Positions 45,332-55,897 of a DNA stretch of 55,897 nucleotides are shown here, in pieces; the stretch's first letter is position 1, and each line of letters begins with the position of its first letter. This DNA is from Pilatotrama ljubarskyi (lineage: Eukaryota; Basidiomycota; Agaricomycetes; Polyporales; Polyporaceae), in contig MU277790.1 in assembly GCA_022385805.1 (NCBI GenBank), positions 1 through 55,897 of the forward strand, written 5' to 3'. The notes under the pieces are model-generated. The model was not told the DNA's origin. It worked only from the letters and a program-made list of their open reading frames with translations, and did no database searches. The translations under genes and the position numbers were made by a program.

Positions 45332-48300
45332 GTTCGCGTATTAGTATTCTGTACCAGTTCGGATTTGTCGTATTCTAGATCTGCTAGAGCGGCGGTCAAC
45401 TGGAAAGAGCGGAGCCGGGGGCGACGCGGCGGGGGAGAGCGAGGCGGGAGGCAGGGAGGGCGGGGGGACGCGGTGGGATGGGATAGGATGACGAGCGAGT
45501 GAGGCCCGAGAAGCAGGAAAGCAGCAGTCGCCCGGGCGGAGGGAGCAAGCGGGCGGACGCTGTGGGCGTAGCGTATCTTAAAGCCCGGGGGAGCTCTCGA
45601 GACAAGGTTCATCTGCATCACCGTCCATCACGCCTACGCTTCCACGCTCCTCCTCCCGTGCCTCAGCTCACAGGCCCGCGCCTGGCGCTTACACGTATGA
45701 TTATGTATATTCCTGTGTTTCCATCGAGCCGCTTGCCCGGAGTCAGGGCCCGAGCTCGTGCGCGGCTGCCGGGATTGGCAGACGATACCGTGACTGATAC
45801 CGATCCGGGGATGGGGAGGTGAGAAGGGACGGGCTGAGGCTGCGATGGGGGCGCTGCTGCTGCATTGCCCGCCCGCGGTACCATCAGTGGACTCGCGAGC
45901 GGTCCCAGGATCCAGATTGGCTGCCGACCTTGGCGCCGTGCAGCCTATCGCATGCCCGGCCGTTCGGGTCGGACACGGGGTGTCCGGGGCACGGCATGAA
46001 CGCCAATGATTTCGTGAACGCGGAGTTTGAGCGATAAGTACTTCGCGTGCTTCCAACGCGAGGCTCGAGCATTCCTTGACAAGGCGCTGTGAGCACTGGA
46101 GTGTGCACGTAGAAAAGCTCGTCGGGAGCGTGAACGGTACTGTACTGCTGCAGCCGGCCGAGCGGAAGAGTGTGCTCTGGAAGCGATGTGCGCACTCGAA
46201 TTTGTGCCGCCGGTCCGGCGGTGATGCGTAAGTAGATCTTCACGTCGCACCCCGCCGCATCTAATCATGATGGCGCGCATCCGCCCCGACAGGTACTCTG
46301 CAGGCCGAGTCTGAAGCTATGATATGTAACAGTGCACCTTCTGAAACCTGCGTTGGATGAAGGGCCATGAAAGTTCGTCGGCCGCCGCTTCGTTGTCGTA
46401 CGGCACAAGTTGTAAACACGCAAAGACATGCCCTCACCGTACGAGGCGGGTGCGCCCTCCCTACGTTTGACTAGTCGACGTTCGTAACTCGAATGGCAAT
46501 TCGCTCGTCCGTGGCATGCATATCATTGACGCGGACGCCCGCCAGCTGCGCAAGGTCAGTCCATTTGTCTTGCGTTACAGCTTGACGCGTTGCTCCGTCG
46601 CGACGCCGGCATGTTTCCACTGAGCGACCACCGACCCGGGGCTTGCTCCTTTACAAGCTTCAGGTCCTCAGCTATCATACAAGTAACAGCTGCACATGGT
46701 CCCCCGCGGACGTGCCTGGCGTTCAATGGGGTTCGGTAACGCCAGCGCGCCACAACATCACCATCGACGCGCTGCGCTCAGCTGAGTGCCGACGCCGCAG
46801 CCCCGCCTGCGACAAGGCGGAGGACCAACCCCGCCTTCTGCTCGATGACCGGATTGGCAAAGCACTCCTCTCGTGGAATATACCGTCTTCATGGAGTAAC
46901 CCGAGCAACACGCCCGCCGCAGCGTGCCGGACCCCGCAAAGCACTTCCACGGCCGGCCGGCCGGGCTCAAAGCGCGCAGTGCAGATATCCATCCGGAGAT
47001 CCCAAGGTGCAGTCAAATGGACTCCGCTCGGACGTCGATTGTGCGGCGGTGGTGATAGCCCCCGCCCACCCGCGCCGGCCATGTACGCGCTAAGCATGGA
47101 GTGCACTTTGACATTGACAGACCCTGGGAAGGGACTCACCGGACGCCATTGACGGTTAGGCTATGGCCTGCGCGTGCTCCGCGTGGTTCTGACAGTGGTG
47201 TGGTCTGGCTATGGGCACTGGCAGCCCGGGAAAGACGGGCGGAGACCGGGACGGCCGCACATCAGCGTCTGAGGGTAAATCAGGGAATGGAAGGATCGCG
47301 AAGGTGTGTGAGTGGGATGCAAGCACGGTGATGCGGGACAATCAGGGATAGAGTTGGACGGTGGGCGTCCGCTGTGGTCCTGGGCTAGATCCCTAAGGCT
47401 CCATGTCCGGCGTTGGGCGCAATGCAGGTGCGGTCGGGGACTGCTATCTGTCGATCTCCTACCCTTGTGTGCATGTTTGTCGAAGGGGAGGAGGGCGAGG
47501 TCCGGCGACGGGATGAGCTGTGTCAGGGTTTGGACTCGGCAGGACGGCTTCGAGGGGCATCGACGTTCGGAGGCTTTTGGCACAGCGGTGGAGGATGGAG
47601 TTTTGACATCTTCCATGACGCTGCTCGCGCTGCATAGCGACGAGCGTGTTATTCAAGGCACTGCGCACGGGGGGCACCGGAGGAGGGTCGGAAGTGGTAT
47701 TGCTGTACAAATGCTCCGCCCGGTGTGCTGCGCGCGATGAATTTCAATGAATATCAGGGGGATGAACTGTCGCGACCACATACCATGTGCAAAGCAAGCC
47801 AACGCCGACATTGCGCGGGCATGCGCATCATCATCACCGCTAGCCTTTCATTATGCTAGGCACAGCAGTTTGTCGAGCATGTGGAAGGTTCTCCGTAAAC
47901 GGTGACACTGATGCGGCGGTCGTGCAGCGCCAAGAAGAGAGGATTTTCCGGTGATAGAGTGAATCGAAAAGGAGAGGAGCAGGACCACGGTCGTAGCATG
48001 TGCCGAAGTGCGATGTGGGCTCACGGATGACATCCGTGGAGGAAGATGGGGGTATGATCGTGGGACTGGACCATTCTTTCGTTCCCGAGTCCTGTGAGGA
48101 TTGCCTGAGAATCCGGGCTAATGCAGAGTATGAAGTCACTTGAGAGGAGAGTTCCAAGGAGTTCTGCTGCTGCTGCTGCTGCTGCTGCGATCTCAGGACA
48201 GTCGATGTCATGGGACGCGAGAGGGACAGAGAATCGCGTCGGGCTTTCTTCAATCTTACGCAATCCCGCGCAAGAAGTCGAACTTCAGTATTTCCTCCAG

Positions 48301-49259
48301 AGCTCATAGCAACTTGCGAGACCCCAGCAGTCGTAACCAAAGCCGAAGATCAAACAGGCCGCGGGACAGACGGGGACAGAGACGCCAGCGAGTCGTCGGC
48401 GGTGGTGGTGGTGGTCGGGTGAGAAGCCGCCGGCCCGCCTTCCCACCGTCCTGATGCGCCACCAGTGGCATTCACTGATCGAGCCAATCTGGATTCGACG
48501 TGATGGCATCGATCTTAGATCTTGTACATGTTTTGATCCCGCGCGTGCTCAGCTCTCGCACCGTCGCCTCGTTCTCGCCGCTCGAACTCACTTCGCCGAC
48601 CGCTCCATCTTACCTTTACGCTCGCTGTTCCCGTCTCGCCTGGCATCGATGATAATTTGTGGCAGGAATCCGTGCTCTTCTATCCTTCATGAATCATGCG
48701 TTCTTCAGAGTCTTCGTGGTGTCCATGAGGAGAAAGCCGGCCAGCCCCTGATGATGGTGCATTGCCCGGATTCAGGGACTGCGACATCGCTGCAGGGTGT
48801 GGTCTCGGAATGGGCACAGCCTGATCGGATGATGGAGATTCTCCGACGCCGACCGGAAAGTGACCACGGATTCTCATCCTCCCGTCTTGTCTCCGGCAAC
48901 TTGCGGACCATGCACCCACGACAAGACGCCGGCCGGCCAGAATACTGAACAGACGCTCTCTGGCCGCTGGTGTCTGACCATTTGTTGCAGAGGTGCGATC
49001 TTTGCTGCTCTTGATGGTGCTTTGACATACGGGGCACGGTTGCCCTCGCAATAGGGGGTCGAGGGGAGATAGATAGAGTCATGCTGGAGATCAGGGGAAG
49101 CAGATGATGGGCGGTCCACGCGTGCAGCCTCTGCGGCAGGGAGGACGCAATAATAGCGTATTATATTCCCTGCGCGGAGCGTGCGGCCTGCAACTTTGAC
49201 TCGGATTTCCCGCTGCCTTTGCTTTGCTTCGCTCTCTCCTTCCTTCTCCTCCGTCGCCC
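45332..49259. other. Gene-poor region, 3.9 kb
   Basis: The region contains the divergent promoters of DUF6534-like copy 4 and the DHA2 transporter. Open frames at plus 46643-47152, minus 46723-47139 and minus 47840-48340 (166 codons with a Gln run from the CTG repeat) show no known domain and no exon partners. They overlap one another, so I do not call them. Short Glu/Ala/Arg-rich bits near 46000-46200 also remain unexplained. Confidence 0.5.
48164..48188. repeat. (CTG)8 trinucleotide microsatellite
   Basis: Eight CTG units plus one base. They would encode Gln on the minus strand in an unsupported 166-codon open frame. Confidence 0.9.
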
Positions 49260-52086
49260 ATGGCGCGGTCCGCCTCTCCCCCGCCCTCCTCAGGCTCCCA
49301 GGTACACATCACCAGCATGTCTTCCTCTCCTTCCTCCGCATCCTCTACCCCCGCCCCCTCCAAGCCCGCCGCGACACGCACACCCAAGGGCTCCGCATTC
49401 TGGCTCTCCTTCCTCGCCATCGTCGTCTGCAACATCCTCAGCGCGCTCGATGTCACCGCCGTATCCACGACACTCCCGACCATCACCCACGACCTCGGCG
49501 GCGACAACGACTTCGTCTGGGTCGGCGCCGCGTACGGCCTCGCGAGCACCGCGATGCTCCCATTCTGCGGCAGACTGGCGGACGTGTTCGGGCGGAGGCC
49601 GATCATGCTGATTTCCGTCGCGTTCTTCTTCGTGGGCAGCGCTCTGTCGGGATCGGCGCAGAACATGAACATGCTCATCGCCGCGCGAAGTGAGTCTCGT
49701 TTGCAGTGATGTGGTGTGTGCGACTGTGCTGAAGCGGGAGGGCGGTGGTCGTGCAGCGGTTCAGGGTATCGGCGGTGGCGGAATCATCAACATGTCCTCA
49801 ATCATCGTCTCTGACCTCGTCCCCCTCGTCGAGCGGGGGGCGTACCAAGGCATCGTCGTCCTCGCGTGGGCATTCGCAGCTGCAATCGGTCCTGTTGTCG
49901 TGAGTACCCTTTCTTCACTCAGGTCTTGCTTGGCGAACCTGCCGGAATGGGCGCGGCGGTGCCTCGCGAGCTGTCCACAACTCCGGATCCTCGAACGAGA
50001 CGTCTGTCACGCATTGCTGGTACTGCACTGCTTAGGAGCTTGCCTGGATGCCCGGAGTGGGCGTATCTCCTTCGGTTTCCGACTTGTTTCGAGCCTCTCT
50101 GGGGCTGGCTGGGCTTTCCGCTCGTGCGTACTGCCTTTTGCACGTGATTCTGGTGCTGCCGGTCGCGCTCTTAGGTGGTAAGCGGCCTGTCTATCTTGCG
50201 GGAACTGGCTCCCGCCTGCTCAGTCGACATTTCGCCAGCGCACCTTCCGACCGGCGGCGGTAGGCTGCACATGTGGCAATCTGTGTGCTGCGCTATCCCG
50301 CAGCCCGGTGTGCCCGCCTGCTGACAACTCGCAACGCCCACATTGTCTTGGTATCTTGGTTGCTCTCCGCTTGCCGCTTGCTCCGAGCTCCGTCCGTCTC
50401 AGACTCCTTTCCTCTCTTCCCTCTCTTGACACTCCCGCATTCCGTAACGACCCCGGCTAACGCGCACTTCCATTCCCTAGGGCGGCTCGCTCGCGCAGAA
50501 GGCGTCATGGCGGTGGCTCTTCTGTAAGCCTCTGTTCCTCTCCTTTCCCGTTGCAGAATCACAGCGCAAGGGAAGCTGACCCCGTCGGTGGTAGACATCA
50601 ACCTCCCGCTCGCGGGTGCGGCGTTCGTGCTCGTCGCGGTGTTCCTCCGCGTGCGCACGCCTGAAGGCAGCTTGCGCGAGAAGCTCGGGCGCGTCGATTG
50701 GTTGTGAGTATCCCATTGCCCTGTTTCATATGCGCGTTGGGTCCAAGTCTGTCATGGATGCTAACACGGAATGCTCGGCGCAGCGGTAACGGCATCATCG
50801 TCGCGGGGACGACGCTCGCGCTCATCGCGCTCACCTGGGGCGGGATCACGTACCCGTGGGTGAGCGTGCACGTCCTCGTGCCGCTCATCCTCGGCGGCGC
50901 GCTCATCGCGTCGTTCTTCCTGTATGAGACGTTCGTACCGAGGGAGCCGACGCTCCCGCTGGACGTCATTAAGAACCGGACGAGTCTCGGAGGGTGAGTG
51001 GGCGGGTTTTATCGTGCGTTAGACGACACAGGCTGATGAGCGCGGGGCCAGGTACATTGAGACTTTCTTCCATGGGATCGTCAGCGTGGCTGCCATTTGT
51101 ACGTCGTCCCCTGCTAGCCGCGCCCCCTCATTAACGGCACTGACCTCGCGCATAGACTACTTTCCCGTCTACTTCCAAGCGTGCCTCCTCTCCGACCCAA
51201 TTGCCTCGTCTGTCAAGATCCTGCCCACCGCGATCGTCTCCTCGTTCTTCTCGCTGCTCAGCGGGATCATGATCAAGAAGATGAACAAGTACCGGCCCGC
51301 GAACTACTTCGGCTGGACGCTCACCATCGTCGGCTTCGGGCTCCTCACGACGCTCAAGGCGGATAGCGGCGCGGGGATGTGGGCGGGCTACCAGGCCTTG
51401 CAGGCGGCGGGGTCGGGCACGATCGTGAGTGAATCCCGAATGAACTGGTTGTGTGGACCGAGCAAAAGGTGACTGACGGAGATGTGCTCTGGTACCTAGT
51501 GGGCTAGCACGATCTTCCCGATCCTGGCGCCGCTGTCGGTGAAGCGCGTCGCCCCCGCGCTCGCGTTCTACAACTTCATCCGCACGTTCGCCCAGGTATG
51601 CCTCGTCTCCCGCGCGCTCACTCCCTTATTTCCCGGGACTGACACGCTTCGGATCTCTTTCAGACATGGGGCGTGACCATCTCCGCCACGATCCTGCAAA
51701 ACGAGCTCAAGCGGAACCTGCCCCCAGACTTCGTCAAGCTCTTCCCCTCGGGCGTCGAGATCGCGTACGCGGCGATCCCGCAAGTGGCCTCGCTCGAGGA
51801 GCCGCTCCGCGGCGAGGTGCAGGCCGCGTTCGCGCAGAGCATGGCGACGATCTGGAAGGTGCTCGCTGGCATCTCGGGCGCGGGCTTCCTCGCCGCGTTC
51901 CTGCTGCGCGAGGTGCCGATGCAGAGCTACACGGACGACACGTTCGGGCTCCAGCAGGGCGAGCAGGAGAAGGGGCGCGAGGGCAAGATGGAGGAGGCGG
52001 CGCTGGCAGAGGACGAGGACGTGAAGAGCGCGGGCGCGGTGGAGATGCAGGCGGTGCCGCACGAGCCGGCGTTGCATACGCAGTGA
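49260..52086 (+). CDS. Major facilitator superfamily transporter, DHA2 (14-helix) type
   Basis: ATG 49260 (MARSASPPPSSGSQVH) is preferred for its context (CCCATGG); in-frame ATGs at 49224 and 49317 are alternatives. After a Ser/Pro-rich cytosolic leader come FWLSFLAIVVCNILSALDVT, the motif-A type loop CGRLADVFGRRPIML, TVQGIGGGGIINMSSIIVSD, LVPLVERGAYQGIVVLAWAF (motif C region), SLAQKASWRWLFYINLPLAG, LGNGIIVAGTTLALIALTWGG, IYYFPVYFQACLLSDPIASS, FFSLLSGIMIKKMNKYRP and FIRTFAQTWGVTISATILQN. A hydrophilic acidic tail ends HEPALHTQ. The family exports drugs, toxic metabolites or siderophores by proton antiport at the plasma membrane. Introns are short except one of about 580 bp after IGPVV (about 49900-50480), and WLF|YINLPL is joined across another. 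The gene looks intact. Confidence 0.93.
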
Positions 52087-52562
52087 GCGTGCAACCCGGT
52101 GGACGTGTCTCGGGATCGGAGGTGTGCGTAATGTATTGTTCGCGTCGGCATAGGATGTTACGCTTTAAGCTATTTGTGCGCCCCAGGCCCTGGTAGGGGT
52201 CTGTGTGGCGCTTGTCAGTACTGTTCTCGCATACCACTTGGTCTCGGTCCCGCAGCATCTTGGACTTTGCATTCGTAGGTACTTACCGATGGTGTACGAG
52301 TATGGTCCGACGTGCATTTGACGTGTGCATCAGTAGTGCATGCACGGTATTATAGGACAAGAGTGTTTGAGATATAGCAAGAGTCCGGACACTAAATAAT
52401 ATATCCAATCCTTCCCAATCTGGACGCCGTCACCGCTGGCACGCTACGATAGCTCATCTCCGCTTGATTCCAGCCTGCACATATACCGGACCATCGAGCA
52501 CAGGTGACGCTCCCCACCACGAGTATCTTCATGTTCATGAAGACTCTGACCAGCATATCTGT
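52087..52562. other. Intergenic region between convergent genes
   Basis: These 476 bp lie between the stops of the DHA2 transporter and DUF6534-like copy 5. No gene was seen. Confidence 0.6.
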
Positions 52563-54893
52563 CTAGCACGGGCAGACCGAACTTTCGGCGAACGCCCCAG
52601 GGCGGATATGTGAGCCGCCCCCGCCGACTTGCAACGACTTCCGCGGTCCGTCCTGTACATATATCTCTTCCTCATTCGAAGCCTTGCTCAAAGTCCCGAT
52701 AGGCATGGGGGGCTGGTAAGCAGTGCTCACTGGGTTATTAACGAAGACCATGCAGGAGGTGTGAAGTGACGCAGGCTACTCACCGTGTTGGACGCGTCCC
52801 AGTCTGTTTCTGGCCCGCCGGCATCGGCGCGCGAGGGCCTGAACAAAGTGAGAACCGCAGTTTTCGCCGCGCCGTTGTTGTCGTTCCCATGCGAGAACGA
52901 TTCCCTGAAATTCAGCCTAGAACGGATCGTCCAGGTCGCCGTCGCATGAGAAACCCGATGCTGGCGAGATCGCAGATGCGGTGACGGGAGCACTCACGCG
53001 GCCAGGACCGAGTTGACGTACACTGCAGCGATAGATCAGTCCACGTTGGGAATCGGGCGTGAAAATGAAGCGAAATCTCACTCTTGGCAGCGACGTTATC
53101 GACCGCGACGTAAACCAGCTTGTACGGGAGAAAGAGGCCCTGTTATGATTAACGGGTGGGGAAGTGTAGCTGGCATCGGCTCCCACTGGAGGATAGTACG
53201 CACGAATGCAAAGGCGAGTGCACTAAGTATACTGTATAGCGACGAGGATAAGCGTTTTGATAGGCCGGTGCACGCTGAGGTAAACTCACTCAGTGAGCAG
53301 CCCTGCACAAACACGTCAGAGCCCGTCACAGGCGCCACTCCTTCGCCACGCGTACCTGTGCACAAAGCGTACAGGATGAGAATGTCGATCGCCGTGTCGG
53401 TCCTGTGCGAGGATATGACTTTAGGGCAAAGCATATGGTGCATGAGGATACGTGCCGTTGATATCCGATGCGCAGACGATGCAGGGTGAACATGAGTACG
53501 CCTGTGAGCAGCGCGTCTGCGACAACAGCGATGCCGAAGCCTGCAGACGTCAACCACTGCAATGGCGCCCTGACAGTCAGACATAGTGGGTGATGTGGCC
53601 GCGAACGTTGATTTGATCGTACCGTCACTCTTCCAAACTCGCTATAGTCGGGAAGGATGAAGCTATGGAGAGACCACGGGTGAGACGCCACCAGGAGGAG
53701 ATAGCAATGCAGAGAGCTACGAACGCTTCGACGCTAGCAGCTTCCAATGCTCAGAGTTAACTCCGGCCGGACATGAGACGAGAGGGACATCTCACCTGCT
53801 GAACAGGCTGTTGAAATGCAGTTGGCTCAGTACAGATGCGCTCGGAGATGATGTAGTGGTGCGTACCCAGCTCCGCTAGGAACAGGATGAACTGTCATTG
53901 GATTCAGGGTAGCGCATTGCAATCCGTTACCAAATCAGCTCACCGTAACGGCGACCACCCATCTATACTTGCGGTCAACTGAGTTGAAATAAGCTGTCTT
54001 TCCGCGCACGCAGGAGGAACGTCGATACGCACTGAGATAGACGCGCCGTGCATAGTAACTACGCGATTCAGACTGAATCCCCGGCACAGCTCTCGTCTTC
54101 GGAACTCACCATTGGCAAGTGATGATGGTACAACCCTGAGAGCATCTCAGCTACTCTGAAGACGGAACTACGGTGCTGAATCCGGTCAGGAACGTACCAC
54201 TAGGACTGCGAGCAGCTGGACGTTGCATGATCGACGCGGCGTCAGATGTACAGTCCGGAGAGTGTCGCATGCCAAACTCACGTCAATGGACCTGCAAAGG
54301 TGTATCAGTTTCTGCCCGCCGGACAGGCACAAAGGATATGATAGGAACATACCATACGCCTGTGTAGAGACGGAGGGGTTGGAAATAGTTCGACACGAGG
54401 TACCAGTAGCTGAGACGTCCGTCAGGACGGCTCGCAGCGAAAGAGGGCACGAGTCATGAAGAGCGCACGAGGCATGCATGCACACGATTGAGTGAATTGT
54501 GTCTAGGATCCTGCGCTGACCGAGTCAGAAACATCTCAGAACGTTGAGTAGACTACAGATGTACGGACAGAAGGCCGAGAACCTGTTGAGAAACGTTGTG
54601 GAGGAGTGTACTCTGGGTTCGGCGGGATGTACGCACGTAGTATCTTGCAGGGGAACCAGAAGGGTACGTACGTAGGTACTGGAAAGCCTGGTGTATGGCC
54701 ATGCCATATAGTCTGGGATATGCGCCACATGTCAGCTGAAAAGAATGAGAGGCAGCCGAGAGGAGCAGTCGTACATCAAGCTGATGAATGTGCCTACAAG
54801 GAGTGCACCATACGTCCCAGCCAGAGATGGTACCGTCGGGAGCAGGGCGAGCAAGTCGACGGTATGAGTGGGCGTACTGAGGGGCAGCGACAT
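52563..54893 (-). CDS. DUF6534-like seven-helix membrane protein (copy 5)
   Basis: The start is ATG 54893 (MSLPLSTPTHTVDLLA); an in-frame ATG at 54968 is possible. Order: LLPTVPSLAGTYGALLVGTF; LYGMAIHQAFQYLRTYPSG; ILDTIHSIVCMHA; SYWYLVSNYFQPLRLYTGVW; SID (10-nt exon 54282-54291); LLAVLV (18-nt exon 54198-54215); GCTIITCQ; YYARRVYLS; FILFLAELG; FILPDYSEFGR; WLTSAGFGIAVVADALLTGV; RIGYQRTDTAIDILILYALC; a 13-nt exon (53290-53302); ILSALAFAF; LVYVAVDNVAAK; YVNSVLAALNFRESF; and a tail ending GAFAESSVCPC at TAG 52563-52565. The intron between YQR and TDTAID appears to start with GC rather than GT. About seven membrane helices and a soluble tail are inferred. Function unknown. Confidence 0.86.
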
Positions 54894-55897
54894 GAGGGGC
54901 AGACAAATCACGATTAGTCCCGTTTCGTCCCTATTATACAGACTCGAAAGCGCTGCCGGAGGCCGCACCTTTATTCACCCAGTATAGCCGCAGAGGTTCG
55001 GACTTGATGTTGGCTGATGATGTTGTACGGGAAATACGCACGTACGACGCAAGCGCGTGACGTGCATTACACACCGCGCTTGAGCCCATGACATCGGGAG
55101 ATACTGCTAGTGTCGTTACATGGCACGCCTTTGAGCTGGAACAGAATTGGCCTGAGAGGACGAAATCGGGTGTGGTACGGATGTGGGCATTTGAAGGCGC
55201 TGCTGTCCAGAATCAAAAATCGCAGAAGGTTCATATGAGAGGCGCGCGCCGAGGACTTCAAAGACCATCCAATGGGTGCTACTGTGCTGTGATCGGCTGT
55301 TAGCCGCAACCACAGAAGAATACCTTAGCAGCACTGGCAAACGCCGACTCAGGGCGTTCAGTCGAAAGGTCTATTCCAGATAACACTTCGGCTCAGCATA
55401 GTGAGGTGAGCACCTGCTCCTCCCACGTTCGGCTCCTAGTTAGTGGTGTCACACCGAGTGACGCGACGGTGCTAATTAGGATGCCTCTCCGCAAATCCTC
55501 TTACCCTTGAAGAAACCTTTGGAGAAAGGCAGCCAAAAGGCGAATCCCTCTAAGCAGTCTTATAAGCAGTCTCATAAGCAAGCCTTATTATGTAGATTAG
55601 ATCCTACGAACTAATAAAGAGTAATCTACTGCTGATAACGAGACTACTGTCCGGAAACGCCGGGTGTCGGCGCCTGTCACTGATGCCGTCGGCAAAGAGC
55701 CGTTCCGCGCTGTCCGGACCCGCTTGACGTCGTATCAGCCGATGCCGCCGTCCCGCCGCCCGGCGCTACCTCCCGCCCCGCTTCCCAATCGGGCAGGTAT
55801 ACTGAACAACTCCTCCCGCCTCCCACCTTCGACGACATATATCTCCCTCCCCATCCACCGATTCCATCCGTTCTTTTTGTAATCTGTGCGCGTTATC
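54894..55897. other. Gene-free right end with short direct repeats
   Basis: No gene was found in the last kilobase. At 55551-55580 the unit TAAGCAGTCT recurs with a 12-base period (55551, 55563, then partially at 55575) in an AT-rich patch. An open frame at 55664-55882 (Pro/Ser-rich) has no recognisable features. Confidence 0.55.

Noticed and set aside
46643..47152. 169-codon plus-strand open frame overlapping a 138-codon minus-strand one
   Set aside because: Both are open because of high GC content. Neither shows conserved-looking motifs, and choosing one would be a guess.
47840..48340. 166-codon minus-strand open frame with a Gln run
   Set aside because: The Gln run comes from a (CTG)8 microsatellite; the rest has no known features.

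Overview
The window is nuclear DNA from a filamentous basidiomycete, most likely a wood-decay agaricomycete (Polyporales-like; this placement is inference). The reasons are: very intron-dense genes with GT-AG introns of about 45-70 bp; a secreted GH5_5 endoglucanase with an N-terminal fungal CBM1; several copies of a fungus-specific seven-helix membrane family (DUF6534-like); a fungal DHA2 transporter; a cytochrome P450; and a fungal MED25. No virus, plasmid, CRISPR or bacterial feature was seen.

Left part (1-6714). A partial gene of an unrecognised family is broken by a 32-bp tandem duplication. It is followed by an intact seven-exon, 984-residue unknown protein with an acidic N-terminus, a homeodomain-like WFxNxR motif and a basic C-terminus. 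Next to its stop lies a cluster of GATTATC heptamers, which ends against a 3'-truncated DUF6534-like pseudogene. This looks like the end of a multi-gene mobile segment.

Middle part (7.9-33.6 kb). In order: an isoprenylcysteine methyltransferase-like gene (-), two tail-to-tail DUF6534-like genes, the endoglucanase (-), mitochondrial ribosomal protein uL30m (-) sharing a divergent promoter with the BRCT checkpoint/replication gene rad4/DPB11 (+), a complete hAT transposon (3,749 bp, 8-bp target duplication, terminal inverted repeats, intact transposase), a ~99-bp TA-flanked MITE, a region bounded by 31-bp inverted repeats, MED25 (+), and a PITH-domain gene (-).

Right part (37.5-54.9 kb). In order: a cytochrome P450 (+), an alpha/beta hydrolase (-), a DUF6534-like gene (-), a DHA2 major-facilitator transporter (+) and another DUF6534-like gene (-). 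Long gene-poor stretches separate these (33.6-37.5, 45.3-49.3 and 8.7-10.1 kb).

The most striking pattern is the DUF6534-like family. Five copies lie in one 49-kb stretch, and they share microexons of exactly 10, 18 and 13 nt at the same places in the protein although their sequences have diverged. Housekeeping genes (uL30m, rad4, MED25) sit among accessory and mobile DNA. Exon models were built by eye from splice motifs, reading phase and protein continuity. Outer coordinates are firmer than individual junctions.
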